A stretch of DNA of 64,000 nt from NCBI GenBank assembly GCA_037953625.1, contig CM075649.1, forward strand, positions 99,081,290 through 99,145,289. Reading direction: 5' to 3'. This document shows, piece after piece, positions 21,047 to 32,140 of the stretch. The notes under the pieces were generated by a model that saw only the letters and a list, made by a program, of their open reading frames with translations, did no database searches and was not told the origin of the DNA. The stretch's first letter is position 1, and each line of letters opens with the position of its first letter. A program made the position numbers and the translations under genes. This DNA is from Crotalaria pallida. Its lineage: Eukaryota > Streptophyta > Magnoliopsida > Fabales > Fabaceae.

Positions 21047-21237
21047 GTTAATCGATTAACCACTTTGGTTAATCGATTAACTCTCATAGTTTACAAGGGA
21101 AATTGATTAACATCTGAGTTAATCGATTAAGGCCAGAAGGTGCACAAAAATCTAATCGATTAAGCTATGCCTTAATCGATTAGTGCCTGAATGGTGCTCA
21201 AAGATTAATTGATTAACAGACCCATTAATCGATTAAT
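21047..21237. repeat. TTAATCGATTAA palindrome cluster
   Basis: GGTTAATCGATTAACC (21047-21062) followed by repeated TTAATCGATTAA variants up to 21237. Same core as in element Z, but in a different LTR family. Confidence 0.9.
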
Positions 21238-22262
21238 GCACTACTTTTTCCTTTCTTTCAAGCCTTCTAAGAGTTCTAAGCTGATCCTAATGCACCCTAA
21301 CTTATCCTATCATAATAGCACTATCTAAACACCTTCTAAACACCTCCTAACACACACAAAACATCACAATCATAAATCACAACAATAAACACACAATTCA
21401 CAAACACGAAAAGATGAACGAATCGACACTTCAAAATCTAGACTTAACCTATTCTTAAACACTCGATCTAACTCGATCGATCTAAGACATATTCTATAAC
21501 CACTTAACCCTAATACCAACCAATCTCGAGGCATAACCAATAGGGTCGAATTGATCCCAATTGCCTCTCACCTTTATCGGATTCCGAAACTCAATTGAAG
21601 TGCGAGTTCGAGGGAATTCTCCGAACATAGACACTAGGGTTTATTCTTAAGGCTCAAGGCTCTATTCTAGAATCCTTTAACCCTTTACTCTATCGAGATC
21701 GAAACCCTAAAAGCACTCACAAGGGCTCCGAAACTCCCTTGACACCTGATCCTACACAAACCTACGCAATCAAACACAACCATACCAATCTAGGATCTAA
21801 ACCGATCACCCCTCGACCAAAACCAACGACTCTAGAACACTTCCCTATCTTAACCTAACGATACGATCACACAACGAATACACGCATACACACAAGGACA
21901 CAAACACAAACACTAAAGCCTAAGAATACATATGAGCACACACATATATATACACATGAACACATATCCTAACTTAACCTAAATACATATACCTATGCAT
22001 ACATACATATAGATATACACATACAAATACACACATGCATATACACGAGGATATAGTTACAAATACTAATACCTACACAAAGATATATTTATACAAATAT
22101 ATATACATATACTAGAAAAACGTTTACAAATACTTATTCATACACATATTTTGATTCAACATAATAGTATACGTATAAGAAAATAGTTGAGAATCATCTT
22201 TAACTCGTAAATAAAATATTCTTAAATGTACTTCTTAGGTTAATAAAAATGAGGATGTTACA

Positions 22263-22682
22263 GAATTCAATATGCAAGAGGAACAAATTCTGACACAGGA
22301 GGTGATCTATGAATGGAAGCCAGTCTTATGTGCTAAGTGTGATAAGTATGGCCATGATGAGAAGCAATGCAGGAAGAGTGAGCAGAAGAAGAAGAAACAA
22401 TGGGTTCCTAAAATTGAACTTGAAAAGGCCAGGGAAGAAAAAGAAAAGGAAGTCCAAGAAATGTAAGATGCAGTAAGGGAAGGAAAAATTACAAGTATAA
22501 GACAAGTGAATGAGGTCCAAGGGGAACAAATCCAGCATCAACCTGAGAGGAAGACTCGGGAAGATTCAGAAACTAAGGCTTGGCAGGTGGTCACACCAAA
22601 GTCAGGTAATAAAAGAAGAAACCAAAGAAGTGATGTTGTTAATAGAGAGGTGCAGTTAACCTCTACTAGTGATCATGGATAA
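22263..22682 (+). pseudogene. LINE ORF1, 3' part with zinc knuckle
   Basis: After the second GAATT copy, the reading resumes with QEVIYEWKPVLCAKCDKYGHDEKQC, a CCHC zinc knuckle at the end of ORF1, then a Lys/Glu-rich tail. A TAA after VQEM (22464-22466) breaks it; the same frame continues to TAA 22680-22682, overlapping the ORF2 ATG (22675). Roughly 75 bases of ORF1 seem missing at the junction. Confidence 0.85.
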
Positions 22683-25600
22683 CTTTGCATGCTGGAATAT
22701 CAGGGGGATCAATAGCTCACTGAAACAATGAAATAAAACAATTGATTAGCAAATATAATATAGGTCTTATGGGAATTATTTAAAATAAGATCAAAGAAAA
22801 GAAGTTTAATAATGTTATAAGGAATAAAGTTGCAGCAGGTTGGTGGTCTTTTATTAACCCAGCTAATCACCCTCTTGTAAGAATTTGGGTGGTCTGGAAA
22901 CCTGATATGTTTGAAGTTGATATTATGTATATCTCTGCTCAATTGGTTCACTGCAAGGTGTCTGTTAATCATACTTAGGAGTGGTTTTTGATGTCAGTGG
23001 TGTATGCTTTTAATAGCAGAATCTCAAGAATGGATTTGTGGGATGACATAAGGAGGCTTGCTGTTACTAATAACCCTTGGGTAATTCTAGGGGGTTTTAA
23101 TTGTATCTTAAAGCCTGAGGAGAAGCTGGGAGGGAATGATGTTGATATGCAGCAAATTCAGGAGTTTAAGGAGTGCTTTAATGATGCAAAGCTGATTGAT
23201 ATGAAGGCAAGAGGCAGTGTGTTCACCTGGGATAATAGAAATGAGCAAGATGAAAGAATATTTTGTAAGCTTGATAAAGCTCTTGTTAATGAAGCATGGA
23301 TTGATACATGGCCTTGTACAGAAACAAATTTCCTTGAAAATGGTGTGTCAGATCATAGCCCCATAATTGTTGAATGGCAGCAAAATTTCATGCAGAGGAG
23401 GCACTCATTTATATTATTTAATATGTGGTGTCAAGATAATGCTTTCAGGGATACTGTGCAGAGGAGTTGACAACAACCTATAACAGGATGCAGAATGTAC
23501 CAGATAACCAGGAAGCTATACAGACTTAGAAAAGATTTGAATGAGTTGAATAAAAAGAGCTTTGCTGGCATAACTACAAAAGTGGATGAGAAGAAGTATT
23601 CAATGTTGAAAACTCAGAGAGATCTTCAGGTTGATCCAACAAATAGAATCTTGCAGAACTTTGAGAAAGAGAAAGTTGTTGATTACATTACATCAAACAA
23701 AGCAGCTGAAGCTTTTTACAGGCAGAAAACAAAAGAGACATGGTTCAAAGAGGGGGTCAAAATACTCAATACTTCCATATGGTGTTGAAACAGAAGCACT
23801 ATAGAAACAAAATTCTTAGTATTACAGATGAGTAGGGCTGCAGGAAAACAAACATCAAAGAGATTCAAGATGTGTTTGCAAACTTCTATAGGAATCTCCT
23901 AAATGGAAAAAATCAACAGTGGCTCACGATAGAGGAGGAAATAGAGGCAGGGAATTGTCTAACAGCAAGTCAGCAACTCCAGTTAATCAAGCCATTCACA
24001 GACAGAGATATTAAAGAAGCAATGTTCTCAATTCATAAGGATAAAAGCCCAGGTCCTGATGGATATGGCTCAGGCTTCTTTCAAAAAGCTTGGAGCATAG
24101 TTGGTGAAGACTGTTGCAAGGCTGTTCAGGAATTCTTCAGAACAGGGAAGCCTCTAAAAGAGGTAAACAGCACAGTTGTTTCATTGATTCCTAAAAATAA
24201 CTGTCCAACCTATGCGAAGGATTTTAGGCCTATTGCTTGCTGTAACACCATATATAAATGTATCTCTAAGTTGATTTGTATGAGAATGAAGCCTATTCTA
24301 CCTGGAATTATAAGTGATAATCAATCTATTTTTGTAAGTGGGAGAAGTATAGGAGATAACATCATGATAGTCAGGATATTTTGAGATTGTATGAGAGAAA
24401 GACTGTCTCTTCTCAATACTTGATTAAAATTGACATAAAGAAAGCTTATAATATGGTTGATTCGAACTTCCTTGAGAATGTACTATGTGCCTTGAAATTC
24501 CCTCACAAATTCAAAAACTGGATAATGATCTGTGTCAGAACAGCTACTTTTCAATTATCTATGAATGGTGAAAGGTTTGCTAATATAAGGAGTAGCAGAG
24601 GGTTAAGGCAAGGAGACCCTATGTCTCCTCTCCTTTTTGTTTTGGTGATGGAAATGTTAACAATAAAATTGAAGATAGCTTCTCAACAGCTTAAGTTCAG
24701 ATTTCATCCTATGTGTAAAGCTTTAAAGCTATCCAATCTAGCATTTGAAAATGACTTGATGCTGTTTTGAAAAGGAAATATTGAATCAGTAAAAATAATG
24801 ATTGAAGCTTTCAATTCCTTCTCTGCTCAATCAGGGTTATATGCTAGCCCAGAAAAGTCCAATATTTACATGGCAGGAATCTCTAAAATATGGAAGTTGC
24901 TATCATAGAATATACAGGTTTAAAGCTTGGAAAGTTTCCTTTCAGATACTTGGGAGTTCCTATGTCTGCAAGAAAATGGAATGTTAGCACATGTCACGTT
25001 CGAACTGACAAGATTACAAGGAGAATCCAGACCTGGACTTCAAGAAACCTTTCCTATCAAGGAAGAGTGCAACTAATAAATGTTGTTCTTATGTCACTTC
25101 ATACTTACTGGGCATCGATTTTTATAATTCCTAAGAAGATCTTAAAGGAGATTGGCCAGATTTGTAGATGCTTCTTATGGACAGGAAATCAAATCCATAA
25201 GTATAATGCCCTTGTCAGCTGGGATCAGATCTGTAACAGAAGGGATCAAGGGGGTCTGAATGTTCAGCATTGTGTGCACTGGAATGAAGCAGTTGTTGGT
25301 AAGCTGATTTGGAACATTGCAGCAAAAAAAGACTCCCTTTGTGTCAAATGGACAAATGCTATTTACCTTTAAGGTGAAGATTTCTGGGCTTACAAAATTA
25401 AAGGTGATGTTGGATGGTATTAGAGGAAGATAATCAAAATTAGAAATTTACTTGCCCCTGGTCTTAATGGAGATAGCTGGAGAAACAAAAGTAATGGTTG
25501 CTACAATGTGGCTGATGGATACAGATGGCTCCAAGGAGATAGGCAACAATTCAGCTACTGGAAAATTGTTTGGAGTAGAGGGAACATACCTAAACACAAC

Positions 25601-26065
25601 TTTATCTTATGGTTGATGTTCCAGAACAGATTACAAGCCATTGATAGGCTAAGTAAATTCATGAATATAGATACATGTTGCTGTTTATGCAAAATGTACC
25701 CTGAATCAAGGAACCATCTATTTTTTGAATGTGCTTGGGCTACAGATTTATTGAAGCTCCTTTGCCAATGTATCTATCTTGATACATGGCAGACAGACAT
25801 TAACATATGGCCAAGATGGATTAATTTTGCCTTTAAATGTAATAAAAAAAGGCAGAGAATCATGTGGGCAATTTATGCAGCAACCACCTACCAAGTTTGG
25901 ATGGAAAGAAATAGAAGAAAATTCCAAATGAAAGAGGCTCAACCTGTGCAGATTTTTGAGATAGTAAAGAAGGATATAGCTAGTAGACTTTTATTTTATT
26001 TTCCTAGATTAGATAAATGGAAAGATCGCATATTGATAGGAAGATTACAGAGAGATTGTAATTAG
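22675..26065 (+). pseudogene. LINE ORF2: endonuclease, reverse transcriptase, zinc-binding domain
   Basis: N-terminus FACWNIRGIN is the start of the AP-type endonuclease; WVILGGFNC, FTWDN and SDHSPI are its later motifs (GDFN reads GGFN). RT motifs follow: DKSPGPDGYGSGFF, FRPIACCNTIYK, GLRQGDPMSPLLF. The catalytic AFADD box has become AFEND at about 24749-24757, so the enzyme would be dead even without the stops. A C-terminal zinc-binding domain (PKHNFILWLMFQNRL...CCLC...NHLFFEC) ends near 26062. At least eight stops or shifts split it. Confidence 0.9.
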
Positions 26066-26132
26066 TTTTGGACAGCTTAATTCTTATTGAACCCTTCCTA
26101 GAAGATGACAATAAGATTAAGTTGGTCTTTAG

Positions 26133-26497
26133 GTGTACTTAAATTTTGTCGGCGGTAATAGATTTATTCTTATACCAAAAAATAACACTATACTAAACAA
26201 TTTTATCAGTAATAATGATGATGAATTTGATGAAGATAATGCTGACAAAGCTTCACAGAAGGAAGGTCCTCAAGAGGGTTCAAATTTTTTTTTCACTCTT
26301 GATCAACACAAGGCAATTTTAGCATTGCTTAAACAATCATCAAGCTCTCAGCCAATGCATACTCTTAAACACTTCAACCAAAACCCCTATGGCCTCATGT
26401 AAATTGAATGATTTATGATGCATTGTCAAAACCAAATCATGAATCCTTGACTCAAGGGCTACAGACCATGTCTATTTCTCTTTGTCAGATTTCCAAT
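26133..26497 (+). pseudogene. Copia gag-protease remnant
   Basis: A 90-codon open stretch ends with a spacer typical of copia polyproteins (FTLDQHKAILALLKQSSSS). It is followed in another frame by ILDSRATDHVYFSLSDFQ, the protease site (D-S-G-A-T normally; Gly is Arg here). The sequence is then cut by a gypsy LTR start at 26498. The rest of this copia element is not recognised nearby. Confidence 0.65.
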
Positions 26498-28029
26498 GTA
26501 ACACCTTAATTCGGAACATAGAATTTTCGTAAAAATTAGAGCCATTTTTTTACACATTAATAAAACATTTTCAATTATAGTTATTACAAAATACGTTTAC
26601 TTCAGTTCAGGAAACTTGTGTAATTAAAATGAATCAACAATACTTAGCCTTGTCACATTTACCAAATTGAGATATTACCCATACCTTTCTCAAAACTCAT
26701 TTCATAAATATCGATGGTTAGTTCGCGGAAAAAGGCCTTTCATTACTTTATAAAACTTTACTCATATCCAAAGGTAACAATTCATTATCCGACTTCAAAA
26801 GATCATTCATTATAAAATAGGTTACATTGGGATGGAGCAATAATATCCTAATCACCTTAAGATAGGAGACAAGACCTAACTAAGATATTCTATACTACTA
26901 GTCATTATCTCCATTCTCCACTGCAGATGCCTCATCGGAGTCAGTCTTCTCTTTAGTAGGTTTCTCAATTGCAGCCTTTATGGTCCTCCTCAAGTACGGG
27001 GGCTGTCTCGTGGTCCTTCTCCATTCCTAAGTGCATATCACAATATGCTGTCTGTGGACACCGTTATGGAAGTCCACAAGGAAGGGGAAAGAGGAGAGTA
27101 AGCACTTCCGAACGAAATAATCGTCGACGGCGAGGACTTACTATAGGGGAATATTAAGACCACAAACCAAAAGTCACACAGTAACAACATAGCAATATTT
27201 ATAGCATCTTACTTATTCTCCTAATATATGAACATCACCTCATAAGATAACTTCAACATAAACACCATTAAGTCCTTTCCCAAAAGGATACTCCTCATAA
27301 GATCGTAATATTCATTATCTTTAGGCTCTACGTTTCTAAGGGATTACTTACTCAAATACCTTCTTGATGCCAAAGTTCATTTCCCTAGCCAAAACAAACG
27401 CCATTCCATTTCATCAAGATCAGGCATGTCTCCCGGACAATGCGATCAAGGGAAATTTCTAATATAAGTCTTATGCCATAAGATCTCTTACTCAATTCCC
27501 AAAACATAACATCGTATGAATAAATTGTCTTCCCATCATCATAACAAGATATAACATACACATATAAGCCAGGCAAGCTATCGTCAGGTAGTTAACAATA
27601 TATAAATATCATAATAAAATCAACATCATAATTAATCATGATATATAACACATACAATTATTACGGAGGGATCGTAATTTTCGTGTGAACGATAGAACAC
27701 ATACACACAATTGCCGTTCAACTACTCAAATGATAGATCCCTAGTTCCGATCTTTGAGATGATACGGAACGTCTTAATATTAACCTACATGCCCCTATGT
27801 CTTAGAAAGGCTTCTCTCTCACCTTAAGTTGAAGCTAAAAGGAGTATGTCTTGATGACTGGAATTAACGTCACCTCTTGATTCCACGCGAATCCCTTTAT
27901 ACTCGAATGGTAACATGATATACAAAATTAATATCTAATATAATACAAGAAAGTTAAATACAAGCTAAGCAAACTCCCATTTTTCATAGTGTCGTTGATT
28001 TATTAATTAAAAATTTTGATGATTAATTT
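26498..28029. repeat. Incomplete gypsy-type LTR inserted in the copia remnant
   Basis: Starts TGTAACACCTTAATTCGG, the end typical of the gypsy LTRs in this window, exactly where the copia protease stops. No matching GTTACA end was found on the right, so it is truncated or continues past later insertions (28030-38513 and 38576-42075). The interior is AT-rich and without convincing genes. Confidence 0.5.
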
Positions 28030-28589
28030 TGTGGTAGACCGACCCTCGATCTACCCTAAAACACCCTTGGCCGACCAGAATACTCATTGGCCGACCAGAA
28101 TACTCATTGGTCGACCAGAATACTCATTTTGCCAGGTCACACATCTTCGGGCCGAGCGCATGCCATAGGACCCATCCTAGCGACTCTGGGCCGAGCACAG
28201 GGATCTCTTCCCTTAAAGAGTCCAAGCTAAGGGTGCGTGAGCCTAGCTCGCTAGCCAGATAAGACTAACCGCTAACAGGATAAGGATGAATGACTCATCC
28301 CTTATCCTATAAAGGGACACATCAGCCCTACTGGACCTCCGTACAGGCCCATAGGGTACAACACCGCTCCCCCTATAAATAGCTGTCTCCAGCTAGGGGC
28401 TCAGGTACGTTCTCTCTCCCTAATCGTACACTAGCACACACCTCTGATTAGGGAAACCCTAGTTATCCCCACTGGATAGCTAGCATACCAAAAAAATCAC
28501 ACAGTAACATCAGACCGTTCTCTAGCTCTTAGGTCTTCCATACCCTTGAGCTAGGGATTTACTCTGAACATTGTGTCTTGGACACTACA
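28030..28589 (+). repeat. 5' LTR of the Tat-lineage element
   Basis: 560 bp, TGTGGTAGACC...CACTACA. Three copies of a ~20-bp unit GGCCGACCAGAATACTCATT at 28070-28133. TATA box TATAAATA at 28374-28381. Confidence 0.95.
28374..28381 (+). promoter_or_regulatory. TATA box in the Tat 5' LTR
   Basis: TATAAATA after a C-rich run (CTCCCCC); the second LTR has the same box at 38298-38305. It is the likely promoter of the genomic RNA. Confidence 0.75.
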
Positions 28590-28591
28590 TT

Positions 28592-28609
28592 TGGCGCCGT
28601 CTGTGGGGA
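28592..28609 (+). promoter_or_regulatory. Primer-binding site of the Tat element
   Basis: TGGCGCCGTCTGTGGGGA, two bases after the LTR, typical of the Tat/Ogre lineage. Confidence 0.9.
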
Positions 28610-28636
28610 TCCGTAAACTGCTATTCCCACCCCAAA

Positions 28637-29086
28637 ATGGTAGACACGCGAGGAAACGCCGCATCACGTGGCGCAAACCGCCAAGCAGGGCGAAACCGTC
28701 AGAGGTTGGAGGAAGGCAGCGGTGACAACGGCAGAGATCTCCAAGGAAGGAACCCTACCCATCCCAGCATACCATCAGTAAGACAGATTCCATCCCGGAG
28801 CCACCACTCCATTCCAGCCCACACGCATAGTGGCCCTTACACCGTTCATTCCAGGCAAACAAACCCTGTTAACCCAAACCCCGTTAACCCAAACCCTGTT
28901 AACCCAAACCCTGTTAACCCCAATCATACACAAAACCGTGGATCGGGCCGATCCATCGACGCTCGTGTTTCTGGAGGGGATAGGGACTACTCCCGTGGCC
29001 AAAGAGAAAGCCAGTTGGAAGAAATCATTAAGCAACAAGCTCAGATCTTGGAGCGGCAGGGAAAGGCCATCGCCGACCTCCAATAG
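28637..29086 (+). CDS. Tat-lineage Gag, N-terminal part
   Basis: ATG at 28637 after the leader. A basic N-terminus, then a tandem Asn-Pro-Val repeat (NPVNPNPVNPNPVNPN, 12-bp DNA repeat at 28865-28920), then an Arg/Gln/Glu helix (SQLEEIIKQQAQILERQ). It ends at an amber codon (CAA TAG CTC, 29084-29086); the same frame continues without a gap into the main gag-pol reading, so this is one polyprotein split by a single stop. Decay is the simpler reading; a leaky stop is possible but unsupported. Confidence 0.85.
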   Translation: MVDTRGNAASRGANRQAGRNRQRLEEGSGDNGRDLQGRNPTHPSIPSVRQIPSRSHHSIPAHTHSGPYTVHSRQTNPVNPNPVNPNPVNPNPVNPNHTQNRGSGRSIDARVSGGDRDYSRGQRESQLEEIIKQQAQILERQGKAIADLQ

Positions 29087-32000
29087 CTCCATATGCAGGC
29101 GGTAACTAAAAGGGCGTTAGCAACAACACCTGCAACTCAGCTGATCCCCCACCCTACCACCACTCTACCTCCACCACCTCCCATAAACCCAGCCCTAGAG
29201 GCCATATATGAAACCGACCACACTGCTCACCCTGGCCATCCCTTCACTCCGCGAATCATGGCATACGAGACACCCTCAGCCTTTCTCGGCCCAACGAGTG
29301 TTTCCAAGTATAACGGGTTAACCGACCCCTTGGAGCATATATTATCTTTTGAAGGAGCTATGAACTTTTACGACGGAGGAGACCTGATGAAATGCAGAGC
29401 TTTTTCCATGACTCTGCAACCACCCATCTTAAGATGGTACTTAGCTTTGCCCAGGAACTCTGTCAACTCCTGGGCAGAAATGAAGAAAGTTTTTCTGAAC
29501 AGATACACTTCTAGTTGCGTCCAGCCAAAGTCCGACCACGCACTAGCAGGCGTTATGCAGCAACCTGAAGAGCCTTTGCGAGAATACCTCTCACGCTTCC
29601 ATTCGGAGGCAGGGACCGTTCCTAACTTGGAACCGAGCTTTGCAGTTTTTCTCTTCACTCAGGGTCTCCGGAACGGAGATTTCAAAAACTCGCTAGTGGG
29701 CAAACCGCCGAGGGATATGGCGGAGCTGAGACATCGTTCTACTAAGTTCATAAACTTAGAAGAATTCAGCAAATGGCAAAAAAACAGAGATAGAGGCGAG
29801 CGAGGAGAGCCATCCTCCCAGGGAAAACCAAGAAAAGACGAGAGAAGAGATGAAAGAAAGGATGACCGAAGAGAGGATCAAAGGAGAGGACCCCGAGGGG
29901 AGAGGAGATTTGGACCTCCCCGAGGAAAATTCGAGCAATACACCCCTCTCACAGTTCCAAGAAGCCAAATTTTGCAGGAGACAATGCAGACTGACCTCCG
30001 AGCAATAGAAAGACCACCCCCCTTGAAGAGAAGTCAACGCCAAGATCGCTCCATATTTTGCTCGTATCATGGTGGGTATGGGCACACCACAGATGAATGC
30101 ACTTGGCTCAGGGATGTGATCGAGCAGTTGATTAGAGATGGAAAGTTACAGCAGTATGTCAGGGAAGCGCTCAACCGACATGCTCGAAGAAGAACTCCAT
30201 CCCCAGACAGGAATGGCCGATCCTCAACCAGGCAGGCCGACCACAACACTAACCAACAACAACCACCCAACCAGCAGAGAGTGGCCATGGTAGAAGTGGC
30301 CACGACGGATCAATCCCCACAAAACCTGCGAGTCAACACCATTGCTAGAGGTTTTGCGGGAGGAGGAGAAAAACGATCCGACAGAAAGAAATACATCAAT
30401 CAAGTGCTTGCTGTCCACAACCATCCAATTCGAAAGAGAACCACAAAAAGTATTCCCATTTGCTTTTCTGATGATGATCTTGAAGGGGTGATCCCGGGTC
30501 ATAACGACCCTATGGTCATCACGGCATTGATCGGCAACTATGAGGTTGCCAGGATATTTGTCGATCAGGGTAGCTCGGCAGATATCATGTTCCTGAACCT
30601 TTTTGAAGCACTGAAGTTAAAAGCCTCAGACCTGACCCCTTTTGAGGGGAAGCTGATCAGCTTTACTGGAGATGCAGTGGTTCCCAAAGGACACATCCAG
30701 TTGCCAGTGACCCTTGGGAACCACCCCTCGGCAAGAACCGAGATCATCAAGTTCCTCGTCGTCGATTGCCCATCGGCATATAACGCCATCCTTGGCAGGA
30801 CATGCTTGCAGGCCTTCGGCGCGGTTGTCTCAACTGTCCATCTGGCTATGAAGTTTGAAGGCACTGACAGAACTGTAGTTACCATCCGAGCCGAGCAGGA
30901 GAAGGCTCGACTGTGCTACAACGCTAGTTTAGCAAAGATCAAGATTCCAGAAGAAATTCAGCCAAAGTTAAGTTTGAGCAAAGGAAGTGTACTCTTGACG
31001 GACCTAGATGTCAGGTCCGACTTGGATGATTCAAGACCGACCCCACAAGGAGAGTGGGAGTTCATTGTGTTAGATGAAGAGCTACCAGACAGAAAGGTGA
31101 AACTAGGAACCAACCTTCCAGGAGAAGTACGAGCAGAAATGCTCGCGCTTTTAAGAAAGAACAAAGATCTTTTCGCTTGGACCTCGGCAGACATGCCGGG
31201 GATTGATCCGAACTTAATATGTCATCGGCTCAGTGTTCATCCGACCGCCAAGCCAATCGCCCAGAAGAAGAGAAGGGTTGGCACCGAGAAAGCTGCGGTA
31301 ATAGAGGAGAAAGTTTCCGAGCTCCTCTCCGCCGGGTTCATCAGGGAGGTCAGCTACTCAGAGTGGCTTTCCAACACCGTCTTGGTCAAGAAATCAAACG
31401 GGAAGTGGCGCATGTGCGTCGACTATACCGACTTGAATAAAGCGTGCCCAAAATACCAATACCCCCTCCCCATCATTGACAAATTGGTGGACAACTCATC
31501 TGGCTATCAGCTCCTCTCTTTTATGGATGCATACTCAGGATACAATCAAATCCCGATGCCTTTCGAATTGAAAAACGCTGGCGCAACCTACCAGCGTATG
31601 ATGAACAAGGTCTTCTCGGGTTTGATCGGACCTACTCTCGAGGTGTACATTGATGATATGATAGCCAAAAGCAAGAAGAAGGAGGACCATCCTAGGGACC
31701 TCGCAGCTATTTTGGACAGAATCAAAAAATTCAACATGCGCCTGAACCCCGATAAGTGCACCTTTGGGGTCCCAGCCGGGGCCTTCTTAGGTTTCATGCT
31801 CACGAAGAGGGGTATCGAGGCCAACCCAGAGAAATGTCAAGCTATTTTGAACATGCACAACCCATCTAATGTCAAAGAAGTTCAGAGGCTAACTGGTCGA
31901 ATGGCAGCCCTCTCCAGATTTCTCCCTCAAGTAGCCAAGAAAGCTTTACCATGGTACCAACTGTTCAGAAAAAACAAGAATTTTCATTGGAATGACTCTT

Positions 32001-32140
32001 GCGAACAAGCGTTTGCAGAACTCAAGCAATACCTCTCGGCCCCTCCCGTCCTCACCAGTCCCCGGGAAGGGGAAACTCTGTTTTTGTACTTATCCGTGAG
32101 TGAAACATCTGTTAGCTCGGTCTTGGTCAAAGACGACTAA
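29087..32140 (+). CDS. Tat-lineage Gag-protease-reverse transcriptase
   Basis: Continues the frame of the N-terminal part. A retrotransposon gag domain (MKCRAFSMTLQPPILRWY...EPLREYLSRFHSEAG, ~29.35-29.65 kb), an Arg-rich linker, a zinc-knuckle-like CSYHGGYGHTTDEC (~30060), aspartic protease with VDQGSSADIM (~30560), then RT with KSNGKWRMCVDYTDLNKA (~31400), DAYSGYNQI and catalytic YIDDM (~31648). RNase H begins near the end (FLYLSVSETSVSSVL). It stops at TAA 32138-32140, after which the same frame carries on into RNase H, so the stop is a point lesion. It would yield the capsid, process it and copy the RNA. Confidence 0.95.
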   Translation, partial: LHMQAVTKRALATTPATQLIPHPTTTLPPPPPINPALEAIYETDHTAHPGHPFTPRIMAYETPSAFLGPTSVSKYNGLTDPLEHILSFEGAMNFYDGGDLMKCRAFSMTLQPPILRWYLALPRNSVNSWAEMKKVFLNRYTSSCVQPKSDHALAGVMQQPEEPLREYLSRFHSEAGTVPNLEPSFAVFLFTQGLRNGDFKNSLVGKPPRDMAELRHRSTKFINLEEFSKWQKNRDRGERGEPSSQGKPRKDERRDERKDDRREDQRRGPRGERRFGPPRGKFEQYTPLTVPRSQILQETMQTDLRAIERPPPLKRSQRQDRSIFCSYHGGYGHTTDECTWLRDVIEQLIRDGKLQQYVREALNRHARRRTPSPDRNGRSSTRQADHNTNQQQPPNQQRVAMVEVATTDQSPQNLRVNTIARGFAGGGEKRSDRKKYINQVLAVHNHPIRKRTTKSIPICFSDDDLEGVIPGHNDPMVITALIGNYEVARIFVDQGSSADIMFLNLFEALKLKASDLTPFEGKLISFTGDAVVPKGHIQLPVTLGNHPSARTEIIKFLVVDCPSAYNAILGRTCLQAFGAVVSTVHLAMKFEGTDRTVVTIRAEQEKARLCYNASLAKIKIPEEIQPKLSLSKGSVLLTDLDVRSDLDDSRPTPQGEWEFIVLDEELPDRKVKLGTNLPGEVRAEMLALLRKNKDLFAWTSADMPGIDPNLICHRLSVHPTAKPIAQKKRRVGTEKAAVIEEKVSELLSAGFIREVSYSEWLSNTVLVKKSNGKWRMCVDYTDLNKACPKYQYPLPIIDKLVDNSSGYQLLSFMDAYSGYNQIPMPFELKNAGATYQRMMNKVFSGLIGPTLEVYIDDMIAKSKKKEDHPRDLAAILDRIKKFNMRLNPDKCTFGVPAGAFLGFMLTKRGIEANPEKCQAILNMHNPSNVKEVQRLTGRMAALSRFLPQVAKKALPWYQLFRKNKNFHWNDSCEQAFAELKQYLSAPPVLTSPREGETLFLYLSVSETSVSSVLVKDD

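Larger units (their letters stand above)
19764..22262 (-). repeat. Solo gypsy LTR inside LINE ORF1
   Basis: 2499 bp with TGTAACACC...GGATGTTACA ends and a perfect GAATT duplication, hence a whole element that lost its interior by LTR-LTR recombination. Minus orientation is inferred from likeness of ends and layout to the LTR of X: palindromes towards the high end, and a donor CCG/GTAAGG at 20661 and acceptor ATTTAG/GTAC at 20039 on the minus strand. It also has a hairpin GACATACTCAGGTATGTC (20407-20424) and TA-rich runs. No coding content. Confidence 0.9.
19080..26132 (+). mobile_element. Decayed L1-type LINE, interrupted by a solo LTR
   Basis: Coding order ORF1 (nucleic-acid-binding), ORF2 with endonuclease, reverse transcriptase and zinc-binding domain, as in plant L1 LINEs. 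The left end is cut by the tandem Sirevirus at 19079 and a gypsy solo LTR splits ORF1 (19764-22262). The 3' end is not exact: no poly(A) tail is evident after the ORF2 stop and copia sequence begins near 26133. Many stops and shifts mark it as old, the oldest layer of the left nest. Confidence 0.9.

Noticed and set aside
26969..27157. 62-codon ORF in the incomplete LTR
   Set aside because: No domain, isolated, in LTR-like sequence.
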